A DNA stretch of 64,000 bases from Ktedonosporobacter rubrisoli (lineage in GTDB: Bacteria > Chloroflexota > Ktedonobacteria > Ktedonobacterales > Ktedonobacteraceae), in contig NZ_CP035758.1 in assembly GCF_004208415.1 (NCBI RefSeq), forward strand, positions 10,416,001 through 10,480,000. Reading direction: 5' to 3'. Shown here piece by piece: positions 24,720 through 33,499 of this stretch. Position 1 is the first letter of the stretch. Each line of letters begins with the position of its first letter. The notes beneath the pieces were generated by a model. The model did not search any database. It worked only from the letters and a program-made list of their open reading frames with translations, and was not told the DNA's origin. The position numbers were made by a program, and so were the translations under genes.

Positions 24720-25652
24720 TTAGTCAGGGATAGGGATATAGAGAGGCGTCCGGCCTGGCGAATCGTTGGCTAGCTTGAGTTTTTTCTGCACGATCAGCGC
24801 ATTGAGAAGTTGCGACGTTTGGTCGAGCTGTTCGCCAAGCACTTCCGCGAGTTCGTGGACTGTGGCGCTTCTCCACTGCTGAACATAATCCACGATTAAA
24901 TCCTCTCGGGGCAGAGCATGCTTCTGTCGTATGTCAGGTACCAGAGAATCTACTGCCGCGCAGAGCGCATCATAGGGACGATAGCCTACAAGAATAAGGC
25001 TCCGTCCATTATTTCGTCGCAGAATCAGTGTGGGAAAGCGGCCAATTCCGTAGTAGGCGGCGTCTCGTAAATCCTGGCGAAAAGCTTCAACCGTCTCAGG
25101 AGCATTTAAGTCTGCCCGGAATCGATCAAGATCAAATTGCTCCTCTTGTGAAGGGATCTGCTTTACCTCCTGGGCAGCGGCGAGCAAGATTTCCTGGCGT
25201 GCAATGTTGCGGCGCTCCAGCATGACTGCCTCGCGCAATCGGCGTAGATATTGCTCTGCAATTGCTGGCCCCTGACGCTCGGCAGCTTTTACCGCCAGGC
25301 AGGCGGGATAGGAGGAGCCAGGAGGATCGCTATGCCAGATTTTCTCATCAAGGGGCATGCCCGAAAATTCACGGACCTGGAACCATTGTGGCCCCATCTG
25401 GGCTGGATTTTGAATAGCATTGAATGGATCATCATAGCCCCGCCAATTAGCAATCAGACCGCCCATACGGTAGTGCCATTGCAGGCGTTCAGCACATTCA
25501 TAGCATAAATGGCGCCATTGAGCCTCAAAGGCCCAACACCATGAGCAAAGTGGATCGGTGTAATACTCAATCCAGCAGGTGGTACCATCTTTCCCTTCAG
25601 CGTTTATTTTATGCTCATCAAGGCTTGATGATGCTGGCTCAAATAGGGACAC
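24720..25652 (-). CDS. DsbA-family (YjbH/SpxH-like) thioredoxin-fold protein
   Basis: A thioredoxin-fold protein of 310 residues with the motif YYTDPLCSWCWAFEAQWRHL near its N-terminus (CSWC active-site pair) and FPTLILRRNNGRSLILVGYRPYDAL, where the cis-proline lies. This resembles the DsbA-like group that includes the ClpXP adaptor YjbH/SpxH and FrnE. The last 60 residues (WRSATVHELAEVLGEQLDQ) look like an added winged helix. The start is set at GTG 25652 because AGGAGG lies five bases upstream; longer in-frame starts overlap the catalase gene. No signal peptide is seen, so it is cytosolic. It lies 88 bp after the manganese catalase gene, and both fit oxidative-stress defence. Confidence 0.82.
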   Translation of the reverse strand: MSLFEPASSSLDEHKINAEGKDGTTCWIEYYTDPLCSWCWAFEAQWRHLCYECAERLQWHYRMGGLIANWRGYDDPFNAIQNPAQMGPQWFQVREFSGMPLDEKIWHSDPPGSSYPACLAVKAAERQGPAIAEQYLRRLREAVMLERRNIARQEILLAAAQEVKQIPSQEEQFDLDRFRADLNAPETVEAFRQDLRDAAYYGIGRFPTLILRRNNGRSLILVGYRPYDALCAAVDSLVPDIRQKHALPREDLIVDYVQQWRSATVHELAEVLGEQLDQTSQLLNALIVQKKLKLANDSPGRTPLYIPIPD

Positions 25653-25740
25653 ACCAGACCTCCTACCAGGCTTGCACGAATAGCATACGTAAAAGATAAC
25701 TAGTGAGAAGAGACCTGCAAAGCCTCTCCTCACTTGAGAA

Positions 25741-26682
25741 CTAGGGCTTGCCAGAGAAACTCCAGGGATTTTGCTGCTTAGCAATGGCCTGATTTACTTC
25801 CTGGCTGCGCAACTGGCTTTGTTGCTTATTGAATCTGGCCACCTCTTCAGGTTTCTGGTTCGTGCCTTTAATCGGGAGTTGCGTATTACCTTGTGTTTGC
25901 ATCACCTCTTGTACCGGGTCAGCAATAAATTCCCAACTTTCGCCAGGACCCCATGGCCCTTGCCCCTGATTCCAGGGACCCCGTGAACTGCGCCCATTGG
26001 ACATGTTAAAGTAAGTATGCGTATAGCGTGGATCACCTTGTAGAACGCCTGGCGGGAAGTTTGGCTTAATGCTCTCAAGTGCGGCTGTAAACATTTGCAT
26101 GTGAGCAACCTCACGCGTCATAAGAAATGCCAGGCTCTCCTTGACAAATGGGTCATCAGTAAACTGCATCAGGTATTCGTAGACGATCTTTGCCCGAGCT
26201 TCAGCCGCAATGTCTGAGCGCAGATCGACGCTGAGCTCGCCATTAGCATTAACATAGGAGCCGCTCCAGGGAACGCCCTGGCTATTAGTCACCGCCGGAC
26301 CACCTCCTGAAAGGACGAGGAATTGTGGACCTGTTGCTGCCTCCTCGATAAGCTGCTCGCGTTCACTCTTGCCCTTGAGCAGGCGCATAAGATCGCTCTG
26401 CTCTGCCGCGTCCTTCAGCTCACCATTCACGCCAGTTAGCAGCATGGTGATGGTTGCCCCCACGATTTCCAGGTGGCTGAACTCCTCAGTAGCAATATCC
26501 ATCAAGAGATCGTACTTGTCTGGATAGGGTTGACGTGCAGAGAAAGCCTGAACGAAGTATTGCATGGCTGCCTTCAGCTCGCCGTTTGCCCCGCCAAATT
26601 GCTCCAGGAGCAAGGTGGCAAAACGTGGATCGGGTCTTGATACCCGTGCATTGAACTGCAACTCTTTGACATGGTGGAACAT
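25741..26682 (-). CDS. manganese catalase
   Basis: A di-manganese catalase of 313 residues, which splits hydrogen peroxide. The ferritin-like four-helix bundle is complete: the first metal ligands in the LKAAMQYFVQAFSARQPYPDKYDLLMDIATEEFSHLEIVG region (Glu, EEFSHLE), and the second set in DIAAEARAKIVYEYL and TREVAHMQMF. The C-terminal part (FNMSNGRSSRGPWNQGQGPWG) matches the extended tail of the family. AAGGAG lies seven bases before the ATG. It is cotranscribed with the DsbA-like gene and lies close to an NRAMP gene that could supply manganese. Confidence 0.95.
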   Translation of the reverse strand: MFHHVKELQFNARVSRPDPRFATLLLEQFGGANGELKAAMQYFVQAFSARQPYPDKYDLLMDIATEEFSHLEIVGATITMLLTGVNGELKDAAEQSDLMRLLKGKSEREQLIEEAATGPQFLVLSGGGPAVTNSQGVPWSGSYVNANGELSVDLRSDIAAEARAKIVYEYLMQFTDDPFVKESLAFLMTREVAHMQMFTAALESIKPNFPPGVLQGDPRYTHTYFNMSNGRSSRGPWNQGQGPWGPGESWEFIADPVQEVMQTQGNTQLPIKGTNQKPEEVARFNKQQSQLRSQEVNQAIAKQQNPWSFSGKP

Positions 26683-27358
26683 GATAACTCCTTGCTTTGC
26701 AGTTACATAGTGAGAGACTCTTCGGAAGCATCACAGGCGGTATGCACTTTTTTGCCCGGGCAATCCTTTGAATAAGGCCTTTTCAAAGGTGCTCTGCGAT
26801 ACTTGGCTTAATACCTTTTCCTACACGTCACGTGACTGGTGTTTGTTACATCTCTTCTTTACTCTTACCTTTTTCTCTGGCAGGAAGAACTTTTATACCT
26901 TTAGCGAACCTTCCATTTTTAGAAAAGCTCTCTTGGTGCGCTTCCCTGGCCATCTTATCCTCTTTTTTTACACCCTTCAGAAAGAGCCAGACAGATTTGT
27001 ACGCTTATACAATGGTTCATCTGCTGTGAACCGCGCTCTTGATTTAAAAAGGACAAGAGCAGATAGAAGTAGCACGTTAGATTGATCAGGAAAGTGACAG
27101 GGTAGTTCTTCTCCTGCCTATGACCCGTTATAGCGCCGGTGAGATGCCATGTTACTGGCTTCCATCCAAGCATCAGGCTGGCGGGCCTGATTGCTACAAG
27201 CAGAAGGTTGGCACGGCTGAGTAGAATCGCGTGATAGGGGTGCCTTTAGCAAAAAGGCCAGGCGATTTGGATATTTACTATTGAAAATAGGCTTATCTAT
27301 GATATTGAAGGCTTAAGGCAGAGATGGAGACAAGGTTCAGTCTCGCAACTCATATTTA
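26683..27358. other. intergenic region without recognised genes
   Basis: About 680 bp. Short ORFs on both strands (up to 105 codons) are rich in Phe, Leu and Ser without ribosome sites and look like chance frames. The promoter of the catalase operon must lie at its left end. No strong repeat or RNA fold was noticed. Confidence 0.5.
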
Positions 27359-27853
27359 TTAGTTCTCATTGGCCGTTTCAAGGCAGATAGGGATCTGCTG
27401 TAAACCTGCCCGGGCCGAGTGATAATAGGCAATGAGTGATGCCTGAGCAAGATTCTCCCGGCATTGACGCGCAAACTGCTCATCAAATGGACCACTAAGA
27501 ATAAACCATACCCAGGGGATTTGTTGCTCCTGGTTGACGCGCTGCATATTCTGACGGTCCGTACTGCTGGCTACCGCAAAGCCGCCTGGATGGCTATGAT
27601 AGACGCCAATGATCTGCCCGGGATAGGCCAACTCAAGTGTGAGGAGATCTTCTGGCGCAAATTCAAAGTAGACAGGTGATGCATAGATGTTGCGTAACGG
27701 GTGAGCTTGCTTGATATGCCAGTTGCCCTGCTCGTCAATATGCCCGGTTAGTATTCCACATGCTTCGATACGCTTACGTTGCTGTACATCAATAGACATG
27801 GCTTTTTGAGCCTCAATACTGAGTATGGCCTGTGTACTAATCTGCTTCCCCAT
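27359..27853 (-). CDS. JAMM/MPN-domain metallopeptidase (M67 family)
   Basis: A 164-residue zinc peptidase of the JAB/MPN type. The JAMM motif is complete: Glu in KRIEACGILTG near residue 30, then HSHPGGFAVASSTD (H-x-H, seven residues, S-x-x-D) near residue 87. Bacterial members remove ubiquitin-like or sulfur-carrier tails (as Mec+ does with CysO) or act in isopeptide cleavage. No sulfur-carrier, cysteine synthase or E1-like gene is next to it; the ThiF-like gene of this window is 11 kb away. It is a single-gene unit on the minus strand. Confidence 0.9.
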   Translation of the reverse strand: MGKQISTQAILSIEAQKAMSIDVQQRKRIEACGILTGHIDEQGNWHIKQAHPLRNIYASPVYFEFAPEDLLTLELAYPGQIIGVYHSHPGGFAVASSTDRQNMQRVNQEQQIPWVWFILSGPFDEQFARQCRENLAQASLIAYYHSARAGLQQIPICLETANEN

Positions 27854-28045
27854 ATTTCTATTCTAGAACGGCTCTTTAGCCCACTTTCCCTTCGCTAATC
27901 TGCCTGACAGAACTGAGGCAGATGGAAAAGCGGATGTTCCAAGCCTTTACGCTATCCTTGATCCTATTATACAAGCAAATCAAGCTCTTCTGGTAACTTT
28001 GGAGAGACAAGGAAAAGCCTCTCTTCTTCCCCTGGTGTCAGGAAC

Positions 28046-28085
28046 TGGCGCAGATACTAGCTACTACATTTTGTGATCTGCGCCA
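28046..28085. terminator. hairpin downstream of the LURP-one gene
   Basis: Perfect ten-base arms TGGCGCAGAT (28046-28055) and ATCTGCGCCA (28076-28085) have a 20-nt loop. It lies in the 307-bp gap between the LURP-one and M67 genes, 75 bp after the LURP-one stop. No clear T-run follows on the minus strand. The rest of the gap (27854-28160) shows nothing else. Confidence 0.45.
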
Positions 28086-28160
28086 ATTACTAACAAATGG
28101 GTTCAGGAATAGCTTTATAGCTGGCTGAACTACTAACCTTACACTTCAGCTAGAAGCTGC

Positions 28161-28664
28161 TTAATGTGTGCCTTCTTTTTTTTGATGGTGTTCTTTTACC
28201 AGTTCAATTACAATGGCCAGCGCGATGATGAAGGGCGCGTCTACACCTGGTGCTACATCAACGGCGTAGCTATCTCGAAAGATCGAGAACTGGCGGCTGA
28301 TCTGACCCAGGAGACTGCCAATTTGGTCGCTCACCGTGAAATTCCAGCGCCAGACATCGCCCTGAACGTGGAAAACCAGTCCATTGCCGCCCTCAACTTT
28401 AAAGCGCTCCCCGAAGATGCGCAGTTGCTCGTGGACGCTTGCCCAGTGCTGCCCATCGCGATAGATCTCGTAATGCGGGAGCAGCGAAAGTACCCGCTGC
28501 TTGATGTGTACAAGTTCTTGACCTGAGTGGCGATCGAACATAACCAGGTCGTCACCGATATGAAAGAACTTTCCTCTGACCTCAAAAATCGCTCTACCTG
28601 CATCATCACGTATGACAAATGCCTCAGTAAGACTCCATGCGCGCTCCCTTAGATGGTACCTCAT
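28161..28664 (-). CDS. LURP-one-related (tubby C-terminal fold) protein
   Basis: A 167-residue protein of the LURP-one/YxjI-like family, a beta-barrel around a central helix related to the tubby C-terminal domain and scramblases. Typical strands are MRYHLRERAWSLTEAFVIRDDAGRAIFEVRGKFF, then LVHIKQRVLSLLPHYEIYRDGQ and VEGGNGLVFHVQGD. The last helix, IIALAIVIELVKEHHQKK, is the hydrophobic helix buried in the barrel. The molecular role is not established for bacterial members; it may bind membrane lipids. The gene precedes the M67 peptidase but with a 307-bp gap. Confidence 0.88.
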   Translation of the reverse strand: MRYHLRERAWSLTEAFVIRDDAGRAIFEVRGKFFHIGDDLVMFDRHSGQELVHIKQRVLSLLPHYEIYRDGQHWASVHEQLRIFGERFKVEGGNGLVFHVQGDVWRWNFTVSDQIGSLLGQISRQFSIFRDSYAVDVAPGVDAPFIIALAIVIELVKEHHQKKEGTH

Positions 28665-28698
28665 GTACTAATCCCTCCAATTACGTAACGCTAATCCA

Positions 28699-29376
28699 TC
28701 AATTTGCAGGATGAAGAAATTGTTCCGCATTATAATTACGTAAATCGCCTATGTGCGGTACCGTAATATCGGGAGTAAAGTTAGCCGGTAATTGGCTCTC
28801 TGCATATTTTCCTTGTTGGACAAAGACTGTGGTGAGCGAGTCGCCCAGAGAAGCCTTGGTCTCGGCGAGAATTTGTGGCTTATCATCGATCATCACGTAA
28901 TGATCGCCTGGGTAGGTGCGCATAATCTCGACAAGATGTTGTTGCTTATGTGTATAAATGAGCACGCGCCCCTCAACCGCCTCTGCGAGATAGCTGTTCA
29001 CAATTTTAGTCGCTTGAAAGCTAAGATCGCCATCGGAGACAATGACGGTCAGGCCAAGCGTGCGTAAATGCTGCAATGTTTCTAATACATGAGGGTAAAG
29101 AGCTTTGTAAAATGGATAATTATCAAAGATCGAATGGACATGCTGATATGTTTGCTCGTCCATTGCCGAGAGCGGCGTTTGCTCGCGAAAGCGTGAGAGC
29201 GAGAGAGGAATATCAACGTAGTCTTTCTCTTTGCGCACTTGTTCGTAAATTGCCCAGAAGAGCCTGGTAAGATCAGTCCCCACCTCTGCCTGAAGGTGTA
29301 CATCTAGATCTGCTTTAACATCGTCATTTTGCAAGAGCGTATTATCGACATCAAGCCAAAAAACCAGTCTTGTCAT
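28699..29376 (-). CDS. HAD-superfamily hydrolase
   Basis: A haloacid-dehalogenase-type phosphatase of 225 residues. Motif I is FWLDVDNTLLQNDD at the N-terminus, motif II LTVIVSDGD, and motif IV YVMIDDKPQIL; the Lys of motif III may be in THKQQHL. The middle part is a helical C1 cap. The ATG at 29376 puts motif I at the N-terminus and has AGAAAG upstream; the frame extends to 29427 but that would overlap the kinase stop. The substrate is unknown. Confidence 0.82.
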   Translation of the reverse strand: MTRLVFWLDVDNTLLQNDDVKADLDVHLQAEVGTDLTRLFWAIYEQVRKEKDYVDIPLSLSRFREQTPLSAMDEQTYQHVHSIFDNYPFYKALYPHVLETLQHLRTLGLTVIVSDGDLSFQATKIVNSYLAEAVEGRVLIYTHKQQHLVEIMRTYPGDHYVMIDDKPQILAETKASLGDSLTTVFVQQGKYAESQLPANFTPDITVPHIGDLRNYNAEQFLHPAN

Positions 29377-29411
29377 TTTTTTGATCTTTCTAGAAAAGCT
29401 ATCAGCACCTA

Positions 29412-31466
29412 CTACTGATTCTCGCATAGTGGAAGCCGTACGTAGAACGTTGAGCCTATGCCCTCGGCGCTTTCAACCCAGACACTTCCATGATGGCCCA
29501 TAACCACTTCATTGACGAGATAAAGGCCAATACCTAACCCACTAATAGAACGGTCCAACGAGCTGGCACGATAAAACCTCTCGAAGATATGAGGCAGCTC
29601 GTGTGCAGCAATGCCTATACCCTGATCTTTGACCCAGATAAGAGCCTCTTCCGAGGTGTCGACAAGACGGCGCAACCCAACTTCAATTTCACAGCCTTTA
29701 GGACTGTATTTGATAGCATTGCTAATCAGGTTGTTAAGGACCTGGATAATGCGATCTTTATCAAAAGGCCCAATAAGAGGTTCTGCCGTTTGCTGCTCTC
29801 CTAACTTTAAGCTGAAGCGATGTTCCCGGCTTACCAGACTATATGTTTCTATGACGTTTGTTAGTATAGCACGCAGATCTTGAATGGAGGGATAAATAGG
29901 GAGCCGGCTATGTTTGAGCATGGTCAGATCAAGCATTTCGTTGATAAGACGTGTAAGATGCTGAACATGTGCATGGAGGCTATCGAGAGCTTTACGAAAA
30001 CGTGGACTATCTGGGCCCTGATTCTGTGTGTGCTGCATCTGGAGGATTTCGACAAAGCCCTGGATAGCCGTGATGGGAGTGCGCAGCTCGTGGCTAGCGA
30101 TGGAGAGGAAGTCGGCTTGCTGTTCAAGTTGTGTATCGCGAGTAAGGTTCTGAAAGATAAGTAGCGCTGCGGCTAGCTTCTCTTCTCCCTTGAGGGGAGC
30201 GGCAGAGCAGCGAAGAAACGTCTGCTTGCCCGTGGGTTGCGTGACTGCATACTCGTGCGGAGATACGGTTTCGCCATGCAGGGCGCGTATATGTGGAAGC
30301 TCTATATGTGATGCCGGTTGGCCAGGCAGCTTTAAGCTTGAGAAGAAAGAGGATTGCGAGGCGACATTTGGTGGAAGATCAGATGCGGGGATACCAGAAA
30401 TGCGAGCTCCGGCACTGTTTAGATAACTGAGCCGATGATCGTGCTCGAAAACCGCAATTCCTAATGGGAGCTGATCCAGTAATGCATGCAAACGCCTGCA
30501 TTTATTCTCTACTGTGGCGTGCTGATGGGCTTGTGCAAGGGCTGAGGCCAGGTGCACAGCACATCCAGTGAGGATCTGTACCTCTTCTCCCTGCTGATGA
30601 AGTGTTTGGTCAAAGGTAGCTGTGAGGGTCCCTTGAAATTGATCCTTGAAATAGAGCGGTATACAGATGTAGCAATGGGTGCCTGGCTGGAAAGAGAACT
30701 GGCTGCTCTCAGGCGCGTGGTCGTTGCCATTTTGCACGATGATTGGTTTTTGCGTGCGTCGTACTTCGGCTAGCGGCGAATGGCTGCTATATGGAATGGC
30801 TTGTCTGGTTTGCTGGCTGTCGCTTTTCATAGAGGGTGATGAGGTGAGTAAATGAAGCATTTGTAGCTCTGCATCTGCAGTATGGATATATATATGTCTG
30901 AGTGGTAAGTAGTCGGCAAGGATGTGGATAGCCGTTTGCCCAATTGCCAGCGGGCTAAGGGCTTCGTGAACTTTGCGCGCAAGTAGCTCAATAATCCGCA
31001 GACAATTTAGGGGAGCCTGTAGAGAGGGTACATGCGGGGACGTTTCTGATCTGGAGGGTGTGTCTGGGGAGTTTGCGGCGATCTCGCTGGTAGTAACTAG
31101 AAGTTGGATGATATGCCCATCCTGAGCATGTATTGGATGAATCTCTAAACTCCAGCCGAGCGTATTGTCCGGGGTAAGAATGCTACATCGTCCGGTGTAT
31201 GGCGCATCCCTTTCTGCTACAAGCTGCAACAGCCGCGCGAAGGTGAGTCCGCTCTCGGGAAGCTGACCGCCGAAAGTACAATTTGTGCTGCAATCTCTCG
31301 ATTGGACCAGAGCGGAATAAGCGCTTAGGAATGTGTGAAAAAGAGCGTTTGCTTGGCATAATTGCAGGGACGACGCATCGTATAATGCGACCCCGGTAGG
31401 CAAATGTTCGAGGATAATGTCTGTTGTCTGATTATCTTTCGCGTTAGTGTGGCTCGTTATATGCAC
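29412..31466 (-). CDS. orphan PAS-GAF-PAS sensor histidine kinase
   Basis: A cytosolic sensor kinase of 684 residues without membrane segments. The order is: PAS-like domain (about 15-130), GAF domain (about 160-315, including HCYICIPLYFKDQFQGTLTATF), second PAS (about 325-440, LDQLPLGIAVFEHDHRLSYLN), HisKA with the phospho-acceptor His in SIASHELRTPITAIQG, then an HATPase with N box NNLISNAIKYSPKG, G1 VKDQGIGIAAHELPHIFERF and G2 GLGIGLYLVNEVV. All catalytic motifs are intact. The start is GTG 31466 after GGGAGGGAG. No response regulator is adjacent, so its partner lies elsewhere. Confidence 0.95.
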   Translation of the reverse strand: MHITSHTNAKDNQTTDIILEHLPTGVALYDASSLQLCQANALFHTFLSAYSALVQSRDCSTNCTFGGQLPESGLTFARLLQLVAERDAPYTGRCSILTPDNTLGWSLEIHPIHAQDGHIIQLLVTTSEIAANSPDTPSRSETSPHVPSLQAPLNCLRIIELLARKVHEALSPLAIGQTAIHILADYLPLRHIYIHTADAELQMLHLLTSSPSMKSDSQQTRQAIPYSSHSPLAEVRRTQKPIIVQNGNDHAPESSQFSFQPGTHCYICIPLYFKDQFQGTLTATFDQTLHQQGEEVQILTGCAVHLASALAQAHQHATVENKCRRLHALLDQLPLGIAVFEHDHRLSYLNSAGARISGIPASDLPPNVASQSSFFSSLKLPGQPASHIELPHIRALHGETVSPHEYAVTQPTGKQTFLRCSAAPLKGEEKLAAALLIFQNLTRDTQLEQQADFLSIASHELRTPITAIQGFVEILQMQHTQNQGPDSPRFRKALDSLHAHVQHLTRLINEMLDLTMLKHSRLPIYPSIQDLRAILTNVIETYSLVSREHRFSLKLGEQQTAEPLIGPFDKDRIIQVLNNLISNAIKYSPKGCEIEVGLRRLVDTSEEALIWVKDQGIGIAAHELPHIFERFYRASSLDRSISGLGIGLYLVNEVVMGHHGSVWVESAEGIGSTFYVRLPLCENQ

Positions 31467-31843
31467 GTCTCCCTCCCTACATAGACCACGAAAAAGCTAT
31501 AGTGCCACTGGCTTCCCGGCCATAAAGTAAGCGAGCAACCCTGCAGGCGTTTGAATACAAAACCAGGCACGTTTAAGCGTTTGAAGGATTGCCCCCAGGT
31601 TCTATAAACATCGTATCTGCCATTTCTCGCTAGAGTTGTTTCCAGAGAAATTGTTAGTTTCCCTGGCCATGTATAATGAATGCCGCCCGGGCTGTTAAGT
31701 ATTACAAAAGGAACAAAAAGATGTATACTAAATGTGCCCTATGGCGGGCAGCATAGCAGCTACTGCTAATATTATTATACTCTGCCTGTGGAATCGGGAT
31801 TTGCATAAAGAAAGAAAAATATATATAGACGAGAGGCTGATTT
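31467..31843. other. divergent promoter region
   Basis: A 377-bp gap between the divergent histidine kinase and the 91-residue gene. A plausible plus-strand -10 TATACT (31724-31729) has a weak ATTACA 17 nt upstream. Nothing else was noticed. Confidence 0.35.
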
Positions 31844-32119
31844 ATGAAGGTCATCTTTCGTAGCCGAGATTTCGCCAGCGTGGAAAGCGCGGGATATGGC
31901 TTTAATCATAGGCGGCCTATGAGCTCACCCTGGCATTATCAAGGCCGCGTCCAGCATCGCAACTGGCAAGGAACATATGAATGCTTCTGGGATAATGCTA
32001 GCGATACAGGAAAAAATGCTGTTGAGCTACTCTGGACAGTACGTGGCGATGCGCGCCTGTTTGGATTAGCTGCCGCCCTGAAGTCACAGGGCTTTTCGGT
32101 AGATGTCGAGCAAGAATAA
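31844..32119 (+). CDS. hypothetical protein upstream of the ATP-grasp gene
   Basis: A 91-residue soluble protein with no recognised domain, rich in aromatic and charged residues (SSPWHYQGRVQHRNWQGTYECFW). Its C-terminal part, ELLWTVRGDARLFGLAAALKSQGF, looks like a strand and an amphipathic helix. GAGAGG is about ten bases before the ATG. Its stop codon overlaps the ATG of the ATP-grasp gene (TAATG), so the two are translationally coupled and probably work together. Confidence 0.6.
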   Translation: MKVIFRSRDFASVESAGYGFNHRRPMSSPWHYQGRVQHRNWQGTYECFWDNASDTGKNAVELLWTVRGDARLFGLAAALKSQGFSVDVEQE

Positions 32120-33399
32120 TGATGCGAGAAGAAATAACAGAGCAAACGAAGCGGCGCATTTTATTGCTTATGTCGCCGGCTACATATAGGGCAGGAGCCT
32201 TTTTGAGCGCTGCCCAAAGCTTACAACTTGAGGTAGTTGTAGGCATTGATCTGCCAGAGTCGCTAGCCGATTATTGGCATGTACCATTAGGCGTAGATTT
32301 CACCAATATACAGACTTCGCTACAGACTATTATGGAGTTTGCGCGCGAGCATCCGCTTGCGGCCGTGCTTTCGGTCGATGATAGCGCAAGTGAGCTGGCC
32401 GCTCATGCCAGTGCAGCTTTGGGGCTGGCCTTCAATTCCCCACAGGCGGCGGAAGCGGCCCGCGACAAATTGCTTATGCGTAAGTTGATGTCTGCTGGTG
32501 GGGCTCCATGCCCGATCTTTCGTGAGTTCTGGCTTAGCGATGATCCGCAGGAGATAGCGGCAAGCGTGAGCTATCCGTGTGTGCTGAAGCCGCGCCGGCT
32601 CTCCGGCAGTAGGGGCGTGATCAGGGCCAATGACCCGGCTGAATTTGTGGTGGCTTTTCAGCGTTTGAAGCGCTTGTTGTTGAGCGAAGGGGAGCCGGAA
32701 TATGGAACCTCTTTTCTTGTAGAAGATTTTATTCCTGGTTTTGAGGTGGCCCTTGAAGGTATCCTGACCCACGGTCAGCTCAAGGTATTGACCTTGTTCG
32801 ATAAGCCAGATCCACTTGATGGACCTTTTTTTGAGGAGACGATCTATACAACTCCTTCCAGACTGGCAGAGAAAACGCAGCAAGATATCGCTCGCTGCGT
32901 CTCGCTTGCCGCGGCCTCGCTGGGTCTACGTGAGGGGCCGGTGCATGCAGAGCTGCGCGTTAATGAGCAGGGACCCTGGATGCTGGAAATCGCCAACCGC
33001 TCTATCGGTGGACTATGCTCGACAGTTCTGGAGTTCGGTTCCGGCATGTGCCTGGAAGAGTTAATCCTGCGCCATGCTATCGGCGAGGAAATTGCCTCCG
33101 TTGAGCGAGATAAGCACGCGGCAGGTGTCATGATGATCCCAATTCCGGCTGCGGGCATGCTAAAAGCGGTTCATGGCGTAGAGCAGGCTCAGGCGGTACC
33201 CTTGATTACGGGTGTGGAAATTACTGCTAAGCTGAACCATCAACTTGTGCCGTTGCCCGAAGGCGCGAGCTATCTTGGCTTTATCTTTGCACGTGGAGAA
33301 ACCGCCGCTGAGGTAGAAACCGCTATTCGCCAAGCCCATCAGCTTTTACACTTTGAGATAAGGCGAGAGATCCCGGTCTTAAGTCGCATGAGAGGCTAA
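32119..33399 (+). CDS. ATP-grasp domain carboxylate-amine ligase
   Basis: An ATP-grasp enzyme of 426 residues, probably joining a carboxylate to an amine or thiol with ATP. The N-terminal pre-grasp domain (1-105) precedes the ATP-grasp fold: RDKLLMRKLMSAGGAPCPIF, the P-loop-like VLKPRRLSGSRGVIRAND, FLVEDFIPGFEVALEGIL, and the metal-binding HAELRVNEQGPWMLEIANRSIGG (Glu and Asn ligands). The last 80 residues form an extra domain, as in BacD-type L-amino acid ligases. Family assignment is secure; the substrates are unknown. It is coupled to the preceding 91-residue gene. Confidence 0.9.
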   Translation: MMREEITEQTKRRILLLMSPATYRAGAFLSAAQSLQLEVVVGIDLPESLADYWHVPLGVDFTNIQTSLQTIMEFAREHPLAAVLSVDDSASELAAHASAALGLAFNSPQAAEAARDKLLMRKLMSAGGAPCPIFREFWLSDDPQEIAASVSYPCVLKPRRLSGSRGVIRANDPAEFVVAFQRLKRLLLSEGEPEYGTSFLVEDFIPGFEVALEGILTHGQLKVLTLFDKPDPLDGPFFEETIYTTPSRLAEKTQQDIARCVSLAAASLGLREGPVHAELRVNEQGPWMLEIANRSIGGLCSTVLEFGSGMCLEELILRHAIGEEIASVERDKHAAGVMMIPIPAAGMLKAVHGVEQAQAVPLITGVEITAKLNHQLVPLPEGASYLGFIFARGETAAEVETAIRQAHQLLHFEIRREIPVLSRMRG

Positions 33400-33431
33400 G
33401 CCTGCGCTTCTCCATCTGCTTGAATGCGCGT

Positions 33432-33498
33432 AGGGGATTGAGCAAGGAAAGGCGTTGCCCAAAGCCACAGAAACCTTCGCCCTTTTGCTCAATCCTCT
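33432..33498 (+). terminator. large hairpin after the ATP-grasp gene
   Basis: A long stem has core arms GGATTGAGCAA (33435-33445) and TTGCTCAATCC (33485-33495), extended by G-U pairs to AGGGG/CCTCT outside, with an inner GGCG/CGCC hairpin. It starts 33 bp after the ATP-grasp stop. It has no strong T-run, so it may be a terminator or a stable 3'-UTR structure. Confidence 0.5.
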
Positions 33499-33499
33499 G

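Noticed and set aside
26768..27085. 105-codon plus-strand frame in the gap next to the catalase gene
   Set aside because: No ribosome site, Phe/Ser/Leu-biased composition typical of chance frames, no family resemblance.
15688..27853. Ubiquitin-like conjugation system made of the ThiF-like and JAMM genes
   Set aside because: The two genes are 11 kb apart in different transcription units and no ubiquitin-like or E2-like gene is present.
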